The position numbers and the translations under genes were made by a program. Positions 1-9,141 of a stretch of 10,175 nucleotides of DNA are shown piece by piece. Each line of letters begins with the position of its first letter. Within the stretch, counting starts at the first letter, position 1. The notes beneath the pieces were generated by a model. The model did not search any database, was not told the origin of the DNA, and saw nothing but the letters and a program-made list of their open reading frames with translations. Where the stretch lies: NCBI GenBank assembly GCA_927911695.1, contig CAKMQO010000108.1:1-10175 (forward strand), written 5' to 3'. This DNA comes from an uncultured Gemella sp. Its GTDB lineage: Bacteria; Bacillota; Bacilli; Staphylococcales; Gemellaceae.

Positions 1-2899
1 CATCTTGTTTGTATGAAGGTACTTCATCAATAATATCGGCTGTTAATCTATTTGATACACTCTCATACGTTACATTATAATTAGTAACAAGGTTTTCTAG
101 ATATTCATCAATTTTAACTTCTATCTTCGTCTGTTCTACTGTTAATTTTTCAAACTCTGAAGTTTTTTGACGTAGACTTTCGTTATTTCTTTGTTGAGCA
201 ATAGTAATTTCTTTTTCTCGTTTAAACAATCCTGTTTTTCCATATCAAGATCTGATAATAACATCTTAAGCGTTGTTAATCGTTCGCCGCATTCAGCAAT
301 TACTTTAGAGTTATTTTCTAATATCTTTTGCTCATCTTCCTCACTTAAAGACTCCGCATCTTTAGACATTTCTAATCTTGCTAGTTGCTCGTTTACATCT
401 GTTATATCAGCTGATAGTGAGTCTATTAACTCTAAACCATGCTTAGTTGTTTCTTCTAATTTTGATTTTTCAATCTTAAGTTCGGCAATTTTCTCTAAGA
501 ATAATTCCTCAGCACTTTGAGCATTTTGTTTTTTACTACTTTCTTCTTTGATTTTCTCATCAAGTTTTTGAAGTTCTACTCTAATTTTCTCAAGAGTTTT
601 AGTTAATTCAACAATATTACTCGAATCATCTTCGCTATCTTTGAATTCCAGTAGTTTCTTCTCATTTAATTCTATATTCACTTTAATATCGGAAATTTCT
701 GAGTTTTTATGATTTATACTTAATTCTAATTGCTTAAGTTTTAAAATCGCCTCTTCTTTCACAGATTTAGAATTTAGAATTTCGTCCATTACTTCTTGTT
801 GTTGAAGCTCTAATAGACTCTTCTCATTTACTAATTTCTCGATCTTATCATTTATTTTAACAAGGTTTTTGTGAAAGTTCATCTAATTCTGCCTTATGTT
901 TAATAGATGAATTATTATTTTTATTAATAGCACCACCAGTGATAGATCCACCACTATTAATGATTTGCCCATCTAATGTAATAATTCTATTTCTAAAATT
1001 AATCTTACGTGCTATTCTATTGGCATTATCCATATTATCAACGATAAGAACAAGTCCTAATAGGTGAGATATTATATTTTTGTACTCACTATCAACAGTT
1101 ATTAGATTCTCAGCAATATTGATAAATCCTTCTTCATTTACAACTGTTCTATAAACATCACTCGCTATAGCTTTTGCTTTGATATTATTTAATGGTAAAA
1201 ATGTAACTCTACCTTTATTAGTTTTCTTTAAGTGATTAATACACTCTTTTGCTACATTCTCATTTTCTACGATAATATTTTGTTGTGCTTGCCCCAAAGC
1301 AATATCAATTGCAACGGCATATTCGTTATCAAATTCTACAATATTAGCTACACTATTGTGAACACCAGCTAGAGCATCCTTATTAGCAAGAATTTCTTTT
1401 ACTCCTATATTGTAAAAACTTAAATTATTAATCTGATCTTCTAAGAACTTCTTACGATTTTCAAGGTTACTCTTAAAATTATATCCTGTGCGAATTTGTT
1501 CCTCGATATTTTTCCCATTTGAACTAATTAAAATATTTTTTTCAACTAATATATCAAGTTCTTTTTGAAGATTAACTAGCTGTTCATTTAATACTTTTTG
1601 CTCTTCAGTAGCTGCTGCAAGCTCTTCTGTTTTTATACCTAAAACTTGTTTTTGTCTTTCTATATTATCTAGAATTTCTTTACTGTTTTCATCAGCACTC
1701 TCTAGATTTTTCTTAGCAAACTCTATACTATTTTCTAGTTTAGTTTCTTCGTTTATTAAGCCATAGTAAGTGTCTTTTAATTCTTCTATTTTTCTTTCGA
1801 TTAATTCTAATTTACTCTCTTCACCGGATTCTAACGAAGAGATTTCTTTATTAATCTTTTGAATTTTACTTTTAGTTTCAGCGTTTAGATTTTCTCTTTC
1901 TACTAACTTATTCTCTAGGTTTTGTTTTCTTTCCTCAAGATATTTAATATCATCATTAATTTTTTCACTTCTCAGAGTTCTATTATTTTTTCTTTCCTGA
2001 ATTACACTTAATTGTGATTGAAGAGACTCCTTTTTCTGAACTAGCTCTAACTCTTCATCATGATATTTCATGTAAGTTTTATCTAGAGAAACTAAACTAT
2101 TCTTGATACTTTCTAAATCTTTAATTAGTTCTTCTTGTCTACTCTCAAGCCCAAGTTTTTCAGATTCTTTCTCATGTTTAACTTGTAGTAAATCTGCAAG
2201 TCTTTTTTGATGTTCAGCAATATTATAAACATTTAATAAAATATCTTTTTCTTCAAGTTCTTTAGAATAATCAAGATACTTTTGTGTTTTATTCTTTTGA
2301 TCTTCTAAGATTTCATAACGACCTGAGATTTCTGAGAAAATATCATTTAATCTCATTAAATTGTCATTTGTTTTTTCTAATTTTAGATTAGTTTCTTTTT
2401 TCTTATTTTTATACTTTAATACACCTGATGCCTCTTCTATAATTGCTCGGCGATCGACAGGCTTAGATGAAATAATATCTTCTACCTTACCTTGAGTAAT
2501 AATACTATAACTCTCTTTATTAATACCAAGGTCTAGATACATATCAGTAATATCTTTTAATTTTGCACGTTTACTATCAATGTAATACTCACTATCACCA
2601 TTTCTATACAAACGTCTTTTAATTTCACAACTATCTTCTCCGTTAGAAAATGTTACCGCTACTTCAGCAAAGTTTTTTCTTTTCGCATTTTCAGTCCCCG
2701 AAAAGATAACATCTTTCATGCTACTACCACGTAAATTTTTAGCTGATTGTTCGCCTAAAACCCAACGAATAGCATCAATTATATTACTTTTTCCCGAACC
2801 ATTCGGTCCAACAACACCGATTAAATTATTTTTAAATTCAAATGTTGTCTTCTTCTGAAAAGATTTAAAACCTGTAACTTCAACCTTTGCTAATTTCAT
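1..2899 (-). CDS. smc: Chromosome segregation ATPase SMC, 3' end outside window, frame broken twice
   Basis: SMC is the core ATPase of the bacterial condensin (with ScpA/ScpB), which compacts and helps segregate the chromosome. The ATG at 2899 follows a GAAAGGAAAAAGAG ribosome site, 21 bp after the rnc stop. Residues 31-38 are the Walker A motif GPNGSGKS. Around 136-159 lies the conserved QGK...EEASG stretch. Long coiled coil follows, then the hinge at about 494-660, ending in GGSITGG. Coiled coil resumes after the hinge. The frame is broken twice. An extra base at 864-870 ends the first frame after 680 residues with a spurious QKPC stop. The middle part (to about 226) is read in the next frame. 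A missing base at about 212-226 restores the original frame, which stays open to base 2 and reads TIAQQRNNE... to ...VPSYKQD. About 966 codons are present against roughly 1190 in the family, so the missing part is the C-terminal signature/Walker B head. Identity is secure; sequencing error is the likeliest cause of the breaks. Confidence 0.95.
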
Positions 2900-2920
2900 C
2901 TCTTTTTCCTTTCATTAATT

Positions 2921-3634
2921 TTAAATATCTTTATATCCAAGTTTTTCTAATGCTTGTTTTGCTGAAAGCTGTTCAGACTCTTTTTTTGTAGTAGCTGTTC
3001 CACTTCCATATTGTTTCCCACCAATTAAAACAGCACTTGTAAAAGTTTTAGAATGTGATGGCCCACTTGAATCTAGTACTACATACTCAATTTCACCCAA
3101 TTTAATTTTTGAAATGTACTCTTGCAAGATAGTTTTATAGTCTATAAAACTGTGATATTCAAGATCTTGTACTTCTGTAAATAATGTATTATTTAAGAAA
3201 GTTTTTACAACTTCAAGATTTGACTCTAAATACATTGCTCCTGTGAAAGATTCAAAAATATCAGCTAGTAAAGCTGCTCGACTTCTTCCGCCCATCTTTT
3301 CTTCACCTTTCCCTAGGTAAATACATTTATCTAAGCCGAGTTGCAAAGCATATTTAACCAATGTTTTTTCACAAACAATAGATGCACGTAGCTTAGTAAG
3401 TTCCCCTTCTGGAAGCTCAGAAAATTTCTTAAATAAAAATTCACTTGTTGTAAGTTCAACAACAGCATCCCCTAAAAATTCCAAACGCTCATAATTCAGA
3501 TGCTTTGCAATTCTCTTCTCATTAGTATAAGAAGAATGAGAAAATGCATTTTTAAAATTTTCACTGAATTTTAAATTAAAACCATACTCTTCATTTAAAT
3601 TGTTAAGTAATCTTTCTATATGTGTTCGCTCCAT
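2921..3634 (-). CDS. rnc: Ribonuclease III
   Basis: This is the double-strand-specific endoribonuclease that processes rRNA precursors and degrades structured or antisense-paired RNA in the cytoplasm. From the ATG at 3634 it is 237 residues, a normal length. The signature ERLEFLGDA is at 49-57, with putative metal-binding E52 and D56. The second acidic pair is in DIFE (D125, E128). A C-terminal double-stranded-RNA-binding domain covers about 165-234, ending in the typical KESEQLSAKQALEKLGY. The start is chosen because AAAGGAG sits about 7 nt upstream and because homology begins soon after it. A TTG at 3694 in the same frame, with its own purine-rich site, would add 20 residues and is treated as an alternative. 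The gene follows hemW by about 100 bp and precedes smc by 21 bp. The rnc-smc pairing is usual in Bacilli, but the acpP gene often found upstream is absent here. Confidence 0.96.
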   Translation of the reverse strand: MERTHIERLLNNLNEEYGFNLKFSENFKNAFSHSSYTNEKRIAKHLNYERLEFLGDAVVELTTSEFLFKKFSELPEGELTKLRASIVCEKTLVKYALQLGLDKCIYLGKGEEKMGGRSRAALLADIFESFTGAMYLESNLEVVKTFLNNTLFTEVQDLEYHSFIDYKTILQEYISKIKLGEIEYVVLDSSGPSHSKTFTSAVLIGGKQYGSGTATTKKESEQLSAKQALEKLGYKDI

Positions 3635-3660
3635 AATAGTTCTCCTTTCTTTTATTATTA

Positions 3661-3702
3661 GGAGAAACTCAATAATTTTACATAAATTGATCAAGTTCCT
3701 CC
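3661..3702 (-). promoter_or_regulatory. Imperfect 19-bp hairpin in the hemW-rnc intergenic mRNA
   Basis: On the minus-strand RNA, 3702-3684 can pair with 3679-3661 around a 4-nt ATGT loop (3683-3680). Seventeen of 19 positions pair, starting with GGAGGAAC against GTTTCTCC. Three pairs are G.U in the minus-strand RNA and would be A.C mismatches in a plus-strand RNA, so the fold favours the direction in which rnc is transcribed. No U-tract follows, so it is not a normal terminator. It sits about 25 nt upstream of the rnc ATG. A role in RNase III autocontrol is inference. Confidence 0.5.
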
Positions 3703-3706
3703 CTTT
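3698..3706 (-). promoter_or_regulatory. Second ribosome-binding-like site upstream of rnc
   Basis: The minus strand reads AAAGGGAGG here, followed after AAC by TTG at 3694-3692. That TTG is in frame with rnc and would give a 20-residue, mostly hydrophobic extension beginning MINLCKIIEF. Measured from the AAAGG part, the spacing of 7 nt is workable. Measured from GGAGG it is only 3 nt. The site is buried in the hairpin at 3661-3702. I prefer the downstream ATG, but this second site is too good to ignore. Confidence 0.35.
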
Positions 3707-3735
3707 AAAATCATCATCTTATTTCAAAAACTATA

Positions 3736-4869
3736 TTAATCTAACAGAAACTCAGAGAACACATCATTCCCATAGAATAATCCTTTTCTAGTCAAACGGA
3801 GTTTATTACCTTCGATCTCTAAGTACCCTTCTCTTATATTTTTATCAATCACACCTTTGAAGATTTCTTCTGCTCTTTTACCATACTTTTCTTCAAAAAT
3901 ATCTAAATCTACACCTTCTAAAAGACGTAGTCCTAAGAACATTTCCTCTTCAATTCTTTCCTTAGGTGTTACAGTATTTTCTTCACGTCTTGCATGTCCT
4001 TTCTCTAACATACTGTCGATATAGAATTTTAATGCTCCTTGATTAGCATAACGCACTCCATCAATATAACCATGCGCCCCCGCTCCAAGTCCATAGTACT
4101 CTACATTCTTCCAGTAACTACTATTATGAACACTCTCATGCCCAGGTCGTGCAAAATTACTGATTTCATACTGTTCATAACCATTTTCTGTTAAGAAGTT
4201 AATTACCTCATTGTACATCTTCTCTTCTGTCTCATTTGAAGGTAATGTAACTTTCTTATCTCTCACCTGATTATAAAGCTTAGTCTTCTGTTCCAAAATC
4301 AATGAATAACACGAAATATGACTAATATTGTATTCTGCAACCTTCTTCATACTGTCATATAAGTCATCCATAGTTTGCTTCGGTAATGAAAACATTAAAT
4401 CTACATTAATGTCCTCAATCCCATGTTTTTTACAATTAGCAATTGCCACATCCACATCATCCACAACATGACCTCGTCCAAGAATTTTTAACAACTCGTT
4501 ATTAAAAGTCTGAACCCCCATGCTAATTCTATCAACTCCATAGCCCTTTACCAAAGCAACCCGAGAATCAACAAGATCCTCAGGGTTCGCTTCAAAAGTA
4601 AATTCACGCAGTTGTTGTGGAATTTTATTTCTTAATGCAGTTAGTAAACGATGAAGTTGTTCGTCACTTAATGCACTCGGTGTTCCACCACCGATATATA
4701 TAGTTTCAACATTTTGAATATTTTCCATACTCTCAATTTCTTTGATTAAGCAATCTATATACTTGTCGACAGGTTGTCTTTGTATATAAAACTTATTGAA
4801 ATCACAGTATGAACAAATATACTTACAAAATGGAATATGAATATATACTCCGCGTGGATAACTTTTCAT
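3736..4869 (-). CDS. hemW: Radical SAM haem chaperone HemW (HemN-like protein)
   Basis: This is a cytoplasmic radical S-adenosylmethionine family protein. HemW relatives bind haem and deliver it to target proteins. They were formerly misnamed oxygen-independent coproporphyrinogen III oxidase. The protein is 377 residues, the normal HemW length. The iron-sulfur motif is C15-x3-C19-x2-C22 within HIPFC...CSYCDF. Residue 24 after CD is F, whereas true HemN has an additional cysteine here, which supports HemW over HemN. GGGTPS at 60-65 is the SAM-binding glycine motif. The C-terminal HemN domain ends in GLFYGNDVFSEFL. The frame is intact. Its ATG overlaps the lepA stop codon by one base (TAATG at 4871-4867), so translation is probably coupled to lepA. 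The lepA-hemW order is the same as in Bacillus. Confidence 0.94.
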   Translation of the reverse strand: MKSYPRGVYIHIPFCKYICSYCDFNKFYIQRQPVDKYIDCLIKEIESMENIQNVETIYIGGGTPSALSDEQLHRLLTALRNKIPQQLREFTFEANPEDLVDSRVALVKGYGVDRISMGVQTFNNELLKILGRGHVVDDVDVAIANCKKHGIEDINVDLMFSLPKQTMDDLYDSMKKVAEYNISHISCYSLILEQKTKLYNQVRDKKVTLPSNETEEKMYNEVINFLTENGYEQYEISNFARPGHESVHNSSYWKNVEYYGLGAGAHGYIDGVRYANQGALKFYIDSMLEKGHARREENTVTPKERIEEEMFLGLRLLEGVDLDIFEEKYGKRAEEIFKGVIDKNIREGYLEIEGNKLRLTRKGLFYGNDVFSEFLLD

Positions 4870-6684
4870 TATTCTTCATCCATTTTCAGAACAGCCATGA
4901 AGGCATCTTGAGGAACTTCTACGCTACCAACAGCTTTCATTCTCTCTTTACCTTTTTTCTGTTTCTCTAATAGTTTACGTTTCCTACTGATATCCCCTCC
5001 GTAACATTTAGCAAGAACGTTTTTACGCATCGCTTTAATAGTTTCACGAGAGATAATTTTATTTCCAATTGCAGCTTGGATAGGAATTTCGAATTGTTGT
5101 TTTGGAATAAGTTTTTTAAGTTTTTCTACAATAACTTTACCACGTTGATAAGCAAATTCTCTGTGAACGATGAAGCTTAAAGCATCGACTTGTTCACCAT
5201 TTAATAGAATATCCATCTTAACAAGGTTGCTATCTTTATATCCTGTTAATTCATAGTCAAATGATGCATATCCTTTTGTATTAGATTTAAGTTGATCGAA
5301 GAAATCAAAAACGATTTCTGATAAAGGAATATCATAAGTAATATTAACCCTTGTATCATCGATATATTCCATATTTAAGAAGATACCACGTTTCTTCTGA
5401 CAAAGATCCATAACAGCACCTACATAGTCATTTGGTACCATAATGCTCGCCTTAACAAATGGCTCAGTAATCTTATTGATTTTTTGTGGATCTGGCATTT
5501 CTGATGGGTTTGAAACATCTACCATAGTTCCGTCAGTTTTTTCAACTTTGTAAATAACCGATGGCGCAGTAGCGATGATATCAATGTTAAATTCACGCTC
5601 AATACGCTCTTGAATAATTTCCATGTGTAACATTCCTAAGAATCCACATCTAAAACCGAATCCAAGTGCTTGAGAAGTTTCCGCTTCATATTGTAATGCA
5701 GAGTCATTAAGTTCTAATTTTTCTAATGCTTCACGTAAGTCATTATATTTTGATGAATCGATTGGATATAATCCACAGAATACCATTGGATTTAATTTTC
5801 TATATCCCGGTAATGCTTCTTTAGCTGGATTATTTGCTAATGTGATTGTATCCCCTACACGAGTTTCACTTACATTTTTAATAGATGCACAGATAAATCC
5901 TACATCACCTGCAGTAAGTTCATCAACGATTTTTTCTTTAGGTGTATGAATACCAACTTCGGTTACCTCGAACACACCACCAGTAGCCATCATCTTAATC
6001 TTATCGCCAGCTTTTACAGTACCGTTCTTAATACGAACTGAAACGATAACCCCTCTATATGCATCGTATAATGAGTCAAAGATTAATGCTTGTAGTGGCT
6101 CAGCAGCATCTCCAGTCGGCGCTGGAATATATTCTACGATTGTTCTAAGATCTCATCAATACCAATACCCGCTTTTGCAGAAGCAAGTACGATGTCATCT
6201 GTTGGTAATCCAATTACATCTTCAATCTCAGTCTTAACCTTCTCAGGATCTGCAGCAGGTAAGTCGATTTTGTTAATAATTGGAATAATTTCTAAATTAT
6301 TATCTAGTGCTAAGTATACGTAGCTAAAGTTTGTGCTTCAATACCTTGAGCAGCATCGACTACTAAAATAGCCCCTTCACACGCTGCTAGAGAACGTGAT
6401 ACTTCATATGTAAAGTCTACGTGTCCCGGTGTATCGATTAAGTGGAAAATATACTCTTCTCCATTTTTAGCAGTATATTGTAATTGAACTGCATTAAGTT
6501 TAATTGTAATACCTCTTTCTCGCTCAATATCCATTGAATCAAGAAGTTGTGCTTTCATTTCACGTTGTTCTAACGCTTTTGTTTTCTCTAAAATTCTGTC
6601 CGCAAGAGTTGATTTCCCGTGGTCAATATGTGCAATTATAGAAAAATTCCTTATTTTCTTTTGCCTTTCGTTTCTTTTATCCAT
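4869..6684 (-). CDS. lepA: Elongation factor 4 (LepA GTPase), frame broken twice
   Basis: LepA is a ribosome-associated translational GTPase related to EF-G, acting on stalled or mis-translocated ribosomes and in initiation or assembly. The ATG at 6684 follows an AAAGGAAG site. The GTPase motifs AHIDHGKST (18-26) and DTPGH (84-88) are in the first frame, with the GITI switch region between them. NKID and the ASAK motif are read from 6319 to 6142 in a second frame. From about 6139 the third frame carries domain II, the EF-G-like domains and the LepA-specific C-terminal domain ([17 protein letters not shown]), ending in MDEE at 4869. Two bases are missing: one near 6320 (QTLATYT-stop where [13 protein letters not shown] is expected) and one near 6140 (EQS-stop where [10 protein letters not shown] is expected). 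Restoring both gives 605 residues, the usual LepA length. The gene is most likely intact in the organism. Confidence 0.94.
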
Positions 6685-6696
6685 TTTATTCTTCCT

Positions 6697-7483
6697 TTAC
6701 AAATCTTGTTTTTCTACGTAGTCTTTAGCCGTATAGTACGAAAAAACCATCCCTTATTAGCTTTTCAATCAGCTTTTGTTTAAGTGCATATCCTTCGTAT
6801 CTACGACTATAACTTTGATAAGCTCTTCTAAAATGCTCATCTAATATATCATCTTCGTTTTCATCCTCATAGTCTTCGAAAAATATGTCAAACACCTTTC
6901 TTATTATATCAGATGTAAAGCCATTTGTATAAAGTTTTTGTGTTATTTTTTGAACTTTTTTATTTTTCGTCTCTCTTCTTACTTTATACTCGCGTTCAAT
7001 AATTTTATAAAGCATTTCAATCATTGCTTCTTCTGTACAAATCTTAGCGATATTATCTTCAATAACATCTTTATCCAAGCCTTTTTCTAACAATTTTCTT
7101 TGTATCCAATAAGGCCCTTTTAGATTAAGATTAAAATAATCTGTTACCGCAGCTTCTACATAGTGATTATCATTCAAATAACCAATTTCTATTAACTTTT
7201 CTATTACTTCATCTATAACATTATTAGCAATCTCTTTTTTCTGAAGATATTCCCTTATATCCTGCTTAGTTCTCAGACCAAATTGTAAATAATGTACTGC
7301 CTTGCTATAGGCACTTTCTACACTTTCATGAGCTATGATTTCTTTGAGTTGCTCTTTTGATAAATCTATTTTTTTTATAAGTCCATACTTAATTATCGTA
7401 TCTTCAGAAACATAAAAATGTTTACCATTTTCCAAATCTATTTTATACTTAACTTTTAGCTTTGTTATATTTGTAACTTGCAA
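6697..7483 (-). CDS. recX: RecA regulator RecX, with a probable frameshift near the end
   Basis: RecX binds RecA filaments and modulates recombination and the SOS response. The sequence shows the family's repeated three-helix units, including GYLNDNHYVEAAV, GPYWIQRKLLEKG and GFTSDIIRKVF. The start is TTG at 7483. It is supported by AAAGTAGGTG, which differs from a strong AAAGGAGGTG site at one base, about 5 nt upstream, and there is no nearby in-frame ATG. As written the frame ends at 6725 with DGFFVLYG (252 residues). If the six-T run at 6746-6741 has one T too many, the frame instead reads DGFSYYTAKDYVEKQDL. It then stops at 6697, giving 261 residues, a better RecX end that stops 12 bp before lepA and overlaps the lepA ribosome site. 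I use that end. It is the first gene of the housekeeping cluster. Confidence 0.88.
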
Positions 7484-7499
7484 ATTTACACCTACTTTC
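7484..7499 (-). promoter_or_regulatory. Ribosome-binding site deciding the recX TTG start
   Basis: The minus strand reads AAAGTAGGTG followed by TAAAT and then TTG at 7483. The match to the extended Shine-Dalgarno sequence is one base short of perfect. This is what makes the non-ATG start credible. Confidence 0.6.
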
Positions 7500-7530
7500 T
7501 ACATTTCTCGCTAAAAAACTCTTACTCTTA

Positions 7531-7539
7531 ATTTTATCA
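7531..7539 (-). promoter_or_regulatory. Candidate extended -10 promoter for the recX-smc cluster
   Basis: TGATAAAAT on the minus strand fits an extended -10 (TGnTATAAT) with one mismatch. It lies between the importer terminator and recX. The corresponding -35 region (TTCCTT) is poor. It is the only reasonable candidate in this short gap, and in AT-rich DNA it could be chance. Confidence 0.3.
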
Positions 7540-7570
7540 AAAATCACATAAAAAAGGAAATGTTAGAAAG

Positions 7571-7605
7571 AAAAAAATTCCCAAACCATAAGGCTTGAGA
7601 ATTTT
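7571..7605 (-). terminator. Rho-independent terminator of the importer operon
   Basis: The minus-strand RNA forms a 14-bp stem (7605-7592 with 7587-7574, two G.U pairs) closed by a short TTAT loop. A run of seven U from 7577 to 7571 overlaps the base of the stem and is followed by more pyrimidines. In a plus-strand RNA the two wobble pairs become A.C mismatches, so the signal is directed at leftward transcription. It lies 22 bp after the permease stop and separates the importer from recX. Confidence 0.85.
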
Positions 7606-7626
7606 ATTTTCAACTAAGATACTACG

Positions 7627-9141
7627 TTATTTTTTAATTAACCCTTCTTTTAGTAGGTATTCTTTTGCTACATCATAAGCAGGTTTACCTTCAATATCTA
7701 CTTTGTAGTTCATTTCAGTCATTTCTTTTTCTGTTATTTTTCCAGCAAGTTTATTTAAGATTTTTTCAAGTTCTGGATGTTTTTTCAATGTCTCTTCCCT
7801 TAATAACGGTGCCCCTTGATATGGTGGGAATAAACGTCTGTCATCATTTAACAGTTTAAGTTTATTAGTAATTATTTTACTATCCGTAGAGAACACATCA
7901 ATAATATTTACATCACCATTTGAGATTGCTTGATATTTCAACGCTGGTTCCATTGTTTTAACATTTAGATTTAAGTGATAAAGATTTTTCAGTCCTATTC
8001 CACCATCTTCTCTATCGTTAAATTCTAACGAGAATCCAATTTTTGCAGAGTTTTCTACTAGTTTTATGTCTGAAATATTGTTAATCTTATTCGCTTTAGC
8101 GTAGTCTTCTGTTACAGCTAATGCGTATGTATCTTGGAATCTCGTAGGTTTTAAGTATACTAGTTTATCTTGTTCAAATATTTTCTTACGTGCAACTTCA
8201 TAAACTTCATCAGGATCATTAGAAGGCACAGTTTCTGGTGTTTTTAATAATGTTGTAGTAACTGTACCTGTGAACTCTGGATAAATATCAATACTTCCAC
8301 CTTTTAAGGCCTCATATAAGAAACTAGTTTTACCGAAGTTCGGTTTAATCTCAACATCAATATTTGTCTCATCTTCAATAAGTATTTTATACATATTAAT
8401 TAATATCTCAGGCTCAGCACCTAGTTTTCCAGCGATAACTAATTTATCATTAGACATTTTTCCCATTGGGAAGAAGCTTATTGTTAAAGCTACTACAGCA
8501 GCTAGCAGTGATGCTAAAATTGTCTTTGGTTTTTTATCTTGTAATAACTTGATTAATAATCCGAATACAATTGCTAAAACTGCTGATGAAATTGCCCCTA
8601 TCAGAATTAACGCTGAATTATTTCTATCTATTCCTAGTAAAATAAATGAACCTAATCCCCCTGCTCCAATTAAAGCAGCAAGTGTTGCTGTACCAATAAT
8701 CATAATACTTGCAGTTCTAACACCACCCATCAGGATTGGCATCGCTAATGCAAGTTGGTATTTTTTCAATTTTTCTAATTTTGTCATACCAAATGCAGTT
8801 GCTGCTTCTTCTAGTGATGAATCAATCTCCGATAAACCAGTAATCGTACTCTGTAATATTGGAAATATAGCATATATAACTAATGCTACTACTGCTGGCA
8901 ATGTACCAATTCCCATAAATGGAATGAATAATCCTAGTAATGCAAGAGAAGGAATCGTCTGGAAAATACCAGTAATTTGTAAAAACCATTCACTTGTCTT
9001 TTTATTCCCTGAAATAATTATTCCTAACGGAACTGCTATAAAAATTGCAATAATAAGTGATAATAATGAAATCTGAAGATGTTCAAATAACCCAGTTATC
9101 CAATCACTTTTTCTTTCTAAAAATGTATTTACTAAATTCAT
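7627..9141 (-). CDS. ABC importer permease fused to substrate-binding protein (OpuC/EgtU type)
   Basis: This single protein of 504 residues combines the membrane channel and the solute receptor of a type I ABC importer. Residues about 20-200 form the permease, with hydrophobic segments and the EAA loop ([15 protein letters not shown], 111-125) that contacts the ATPase. A further membrane segment at about 207-225 tethers the extracytoplasmic domain, which runs from about 233 to the end. That domain starts [19 protein letters not shown] and contains [10 protein letters not shown] (285-293), a hallmark of the glycine-betaine/choline OpuAC-like fold. Family knowledge: such fusions include osmoprotectant transporters and the ergothioneine importer EgtUBC. 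I lean toward the EgtU group because the partner ATPase lacks CBS domains and because of the binding-domain N-terminus, but the substrate is inference. The ATG is supported by a G-rich site (9154-9149) 7 nt upstream. The frame is intact. Confidence 0.9.
   Translation of the reverse strand: MNLVNTFLERKSDWITGLFEHLQISLLSLIIAIFIAVPLGIIISGNKKTSEWFLQITGIFQTIPSLALLGLFIPFMGIGTLPAVVALVIYAIFPILQSTITGLSEIDSSLEEAATAFGMTKLEKLKKYQLALAMPILMGGVRTASIMIIGTATLAALIGAGGLGSFILLGIDRNNSALILIGAISSAVLAIVFGLLIKLLQDKKPKTILASLLAAVVALTISFFPMGKMSNDKLVIAGKLGAEPEILINMYKILIEDETNIDVEIKPNFGKTSFLYEALKGGSIDIYPEFTGTVTTTLLKTPETVPSNDPDEVYEVARKKIFEQDKLVYLKPTRFQDTYALAVTEDYAKANKINNISDIKLVENSAKIGFSLEFNDREDGGIGLKNLYHLNLNVKTMEPALKYQAISNGDVNIIDVFSTDSKIITNKLKLLNDDRRLFPPYQGAPLLREETLKKHPELEKILNKLAGKITEKEMTEMNYKVDIEGKPAYDVAKEYLLKEGLIKK

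Noticed and set aside
191..520. 109-codon open frame on the plus strand opposite smc
   Set aside because: It is serine/leucine-rich antisense of SMC coiled coil, with no ribosome site and no recognisable domain.
8549..9076. 175-codon open frame on the plus strand inside the permease gene
   Set aside because: It is a shadow of the permease reading frame. It has no ribosome site and its composition reflects antisense of membrane codons.
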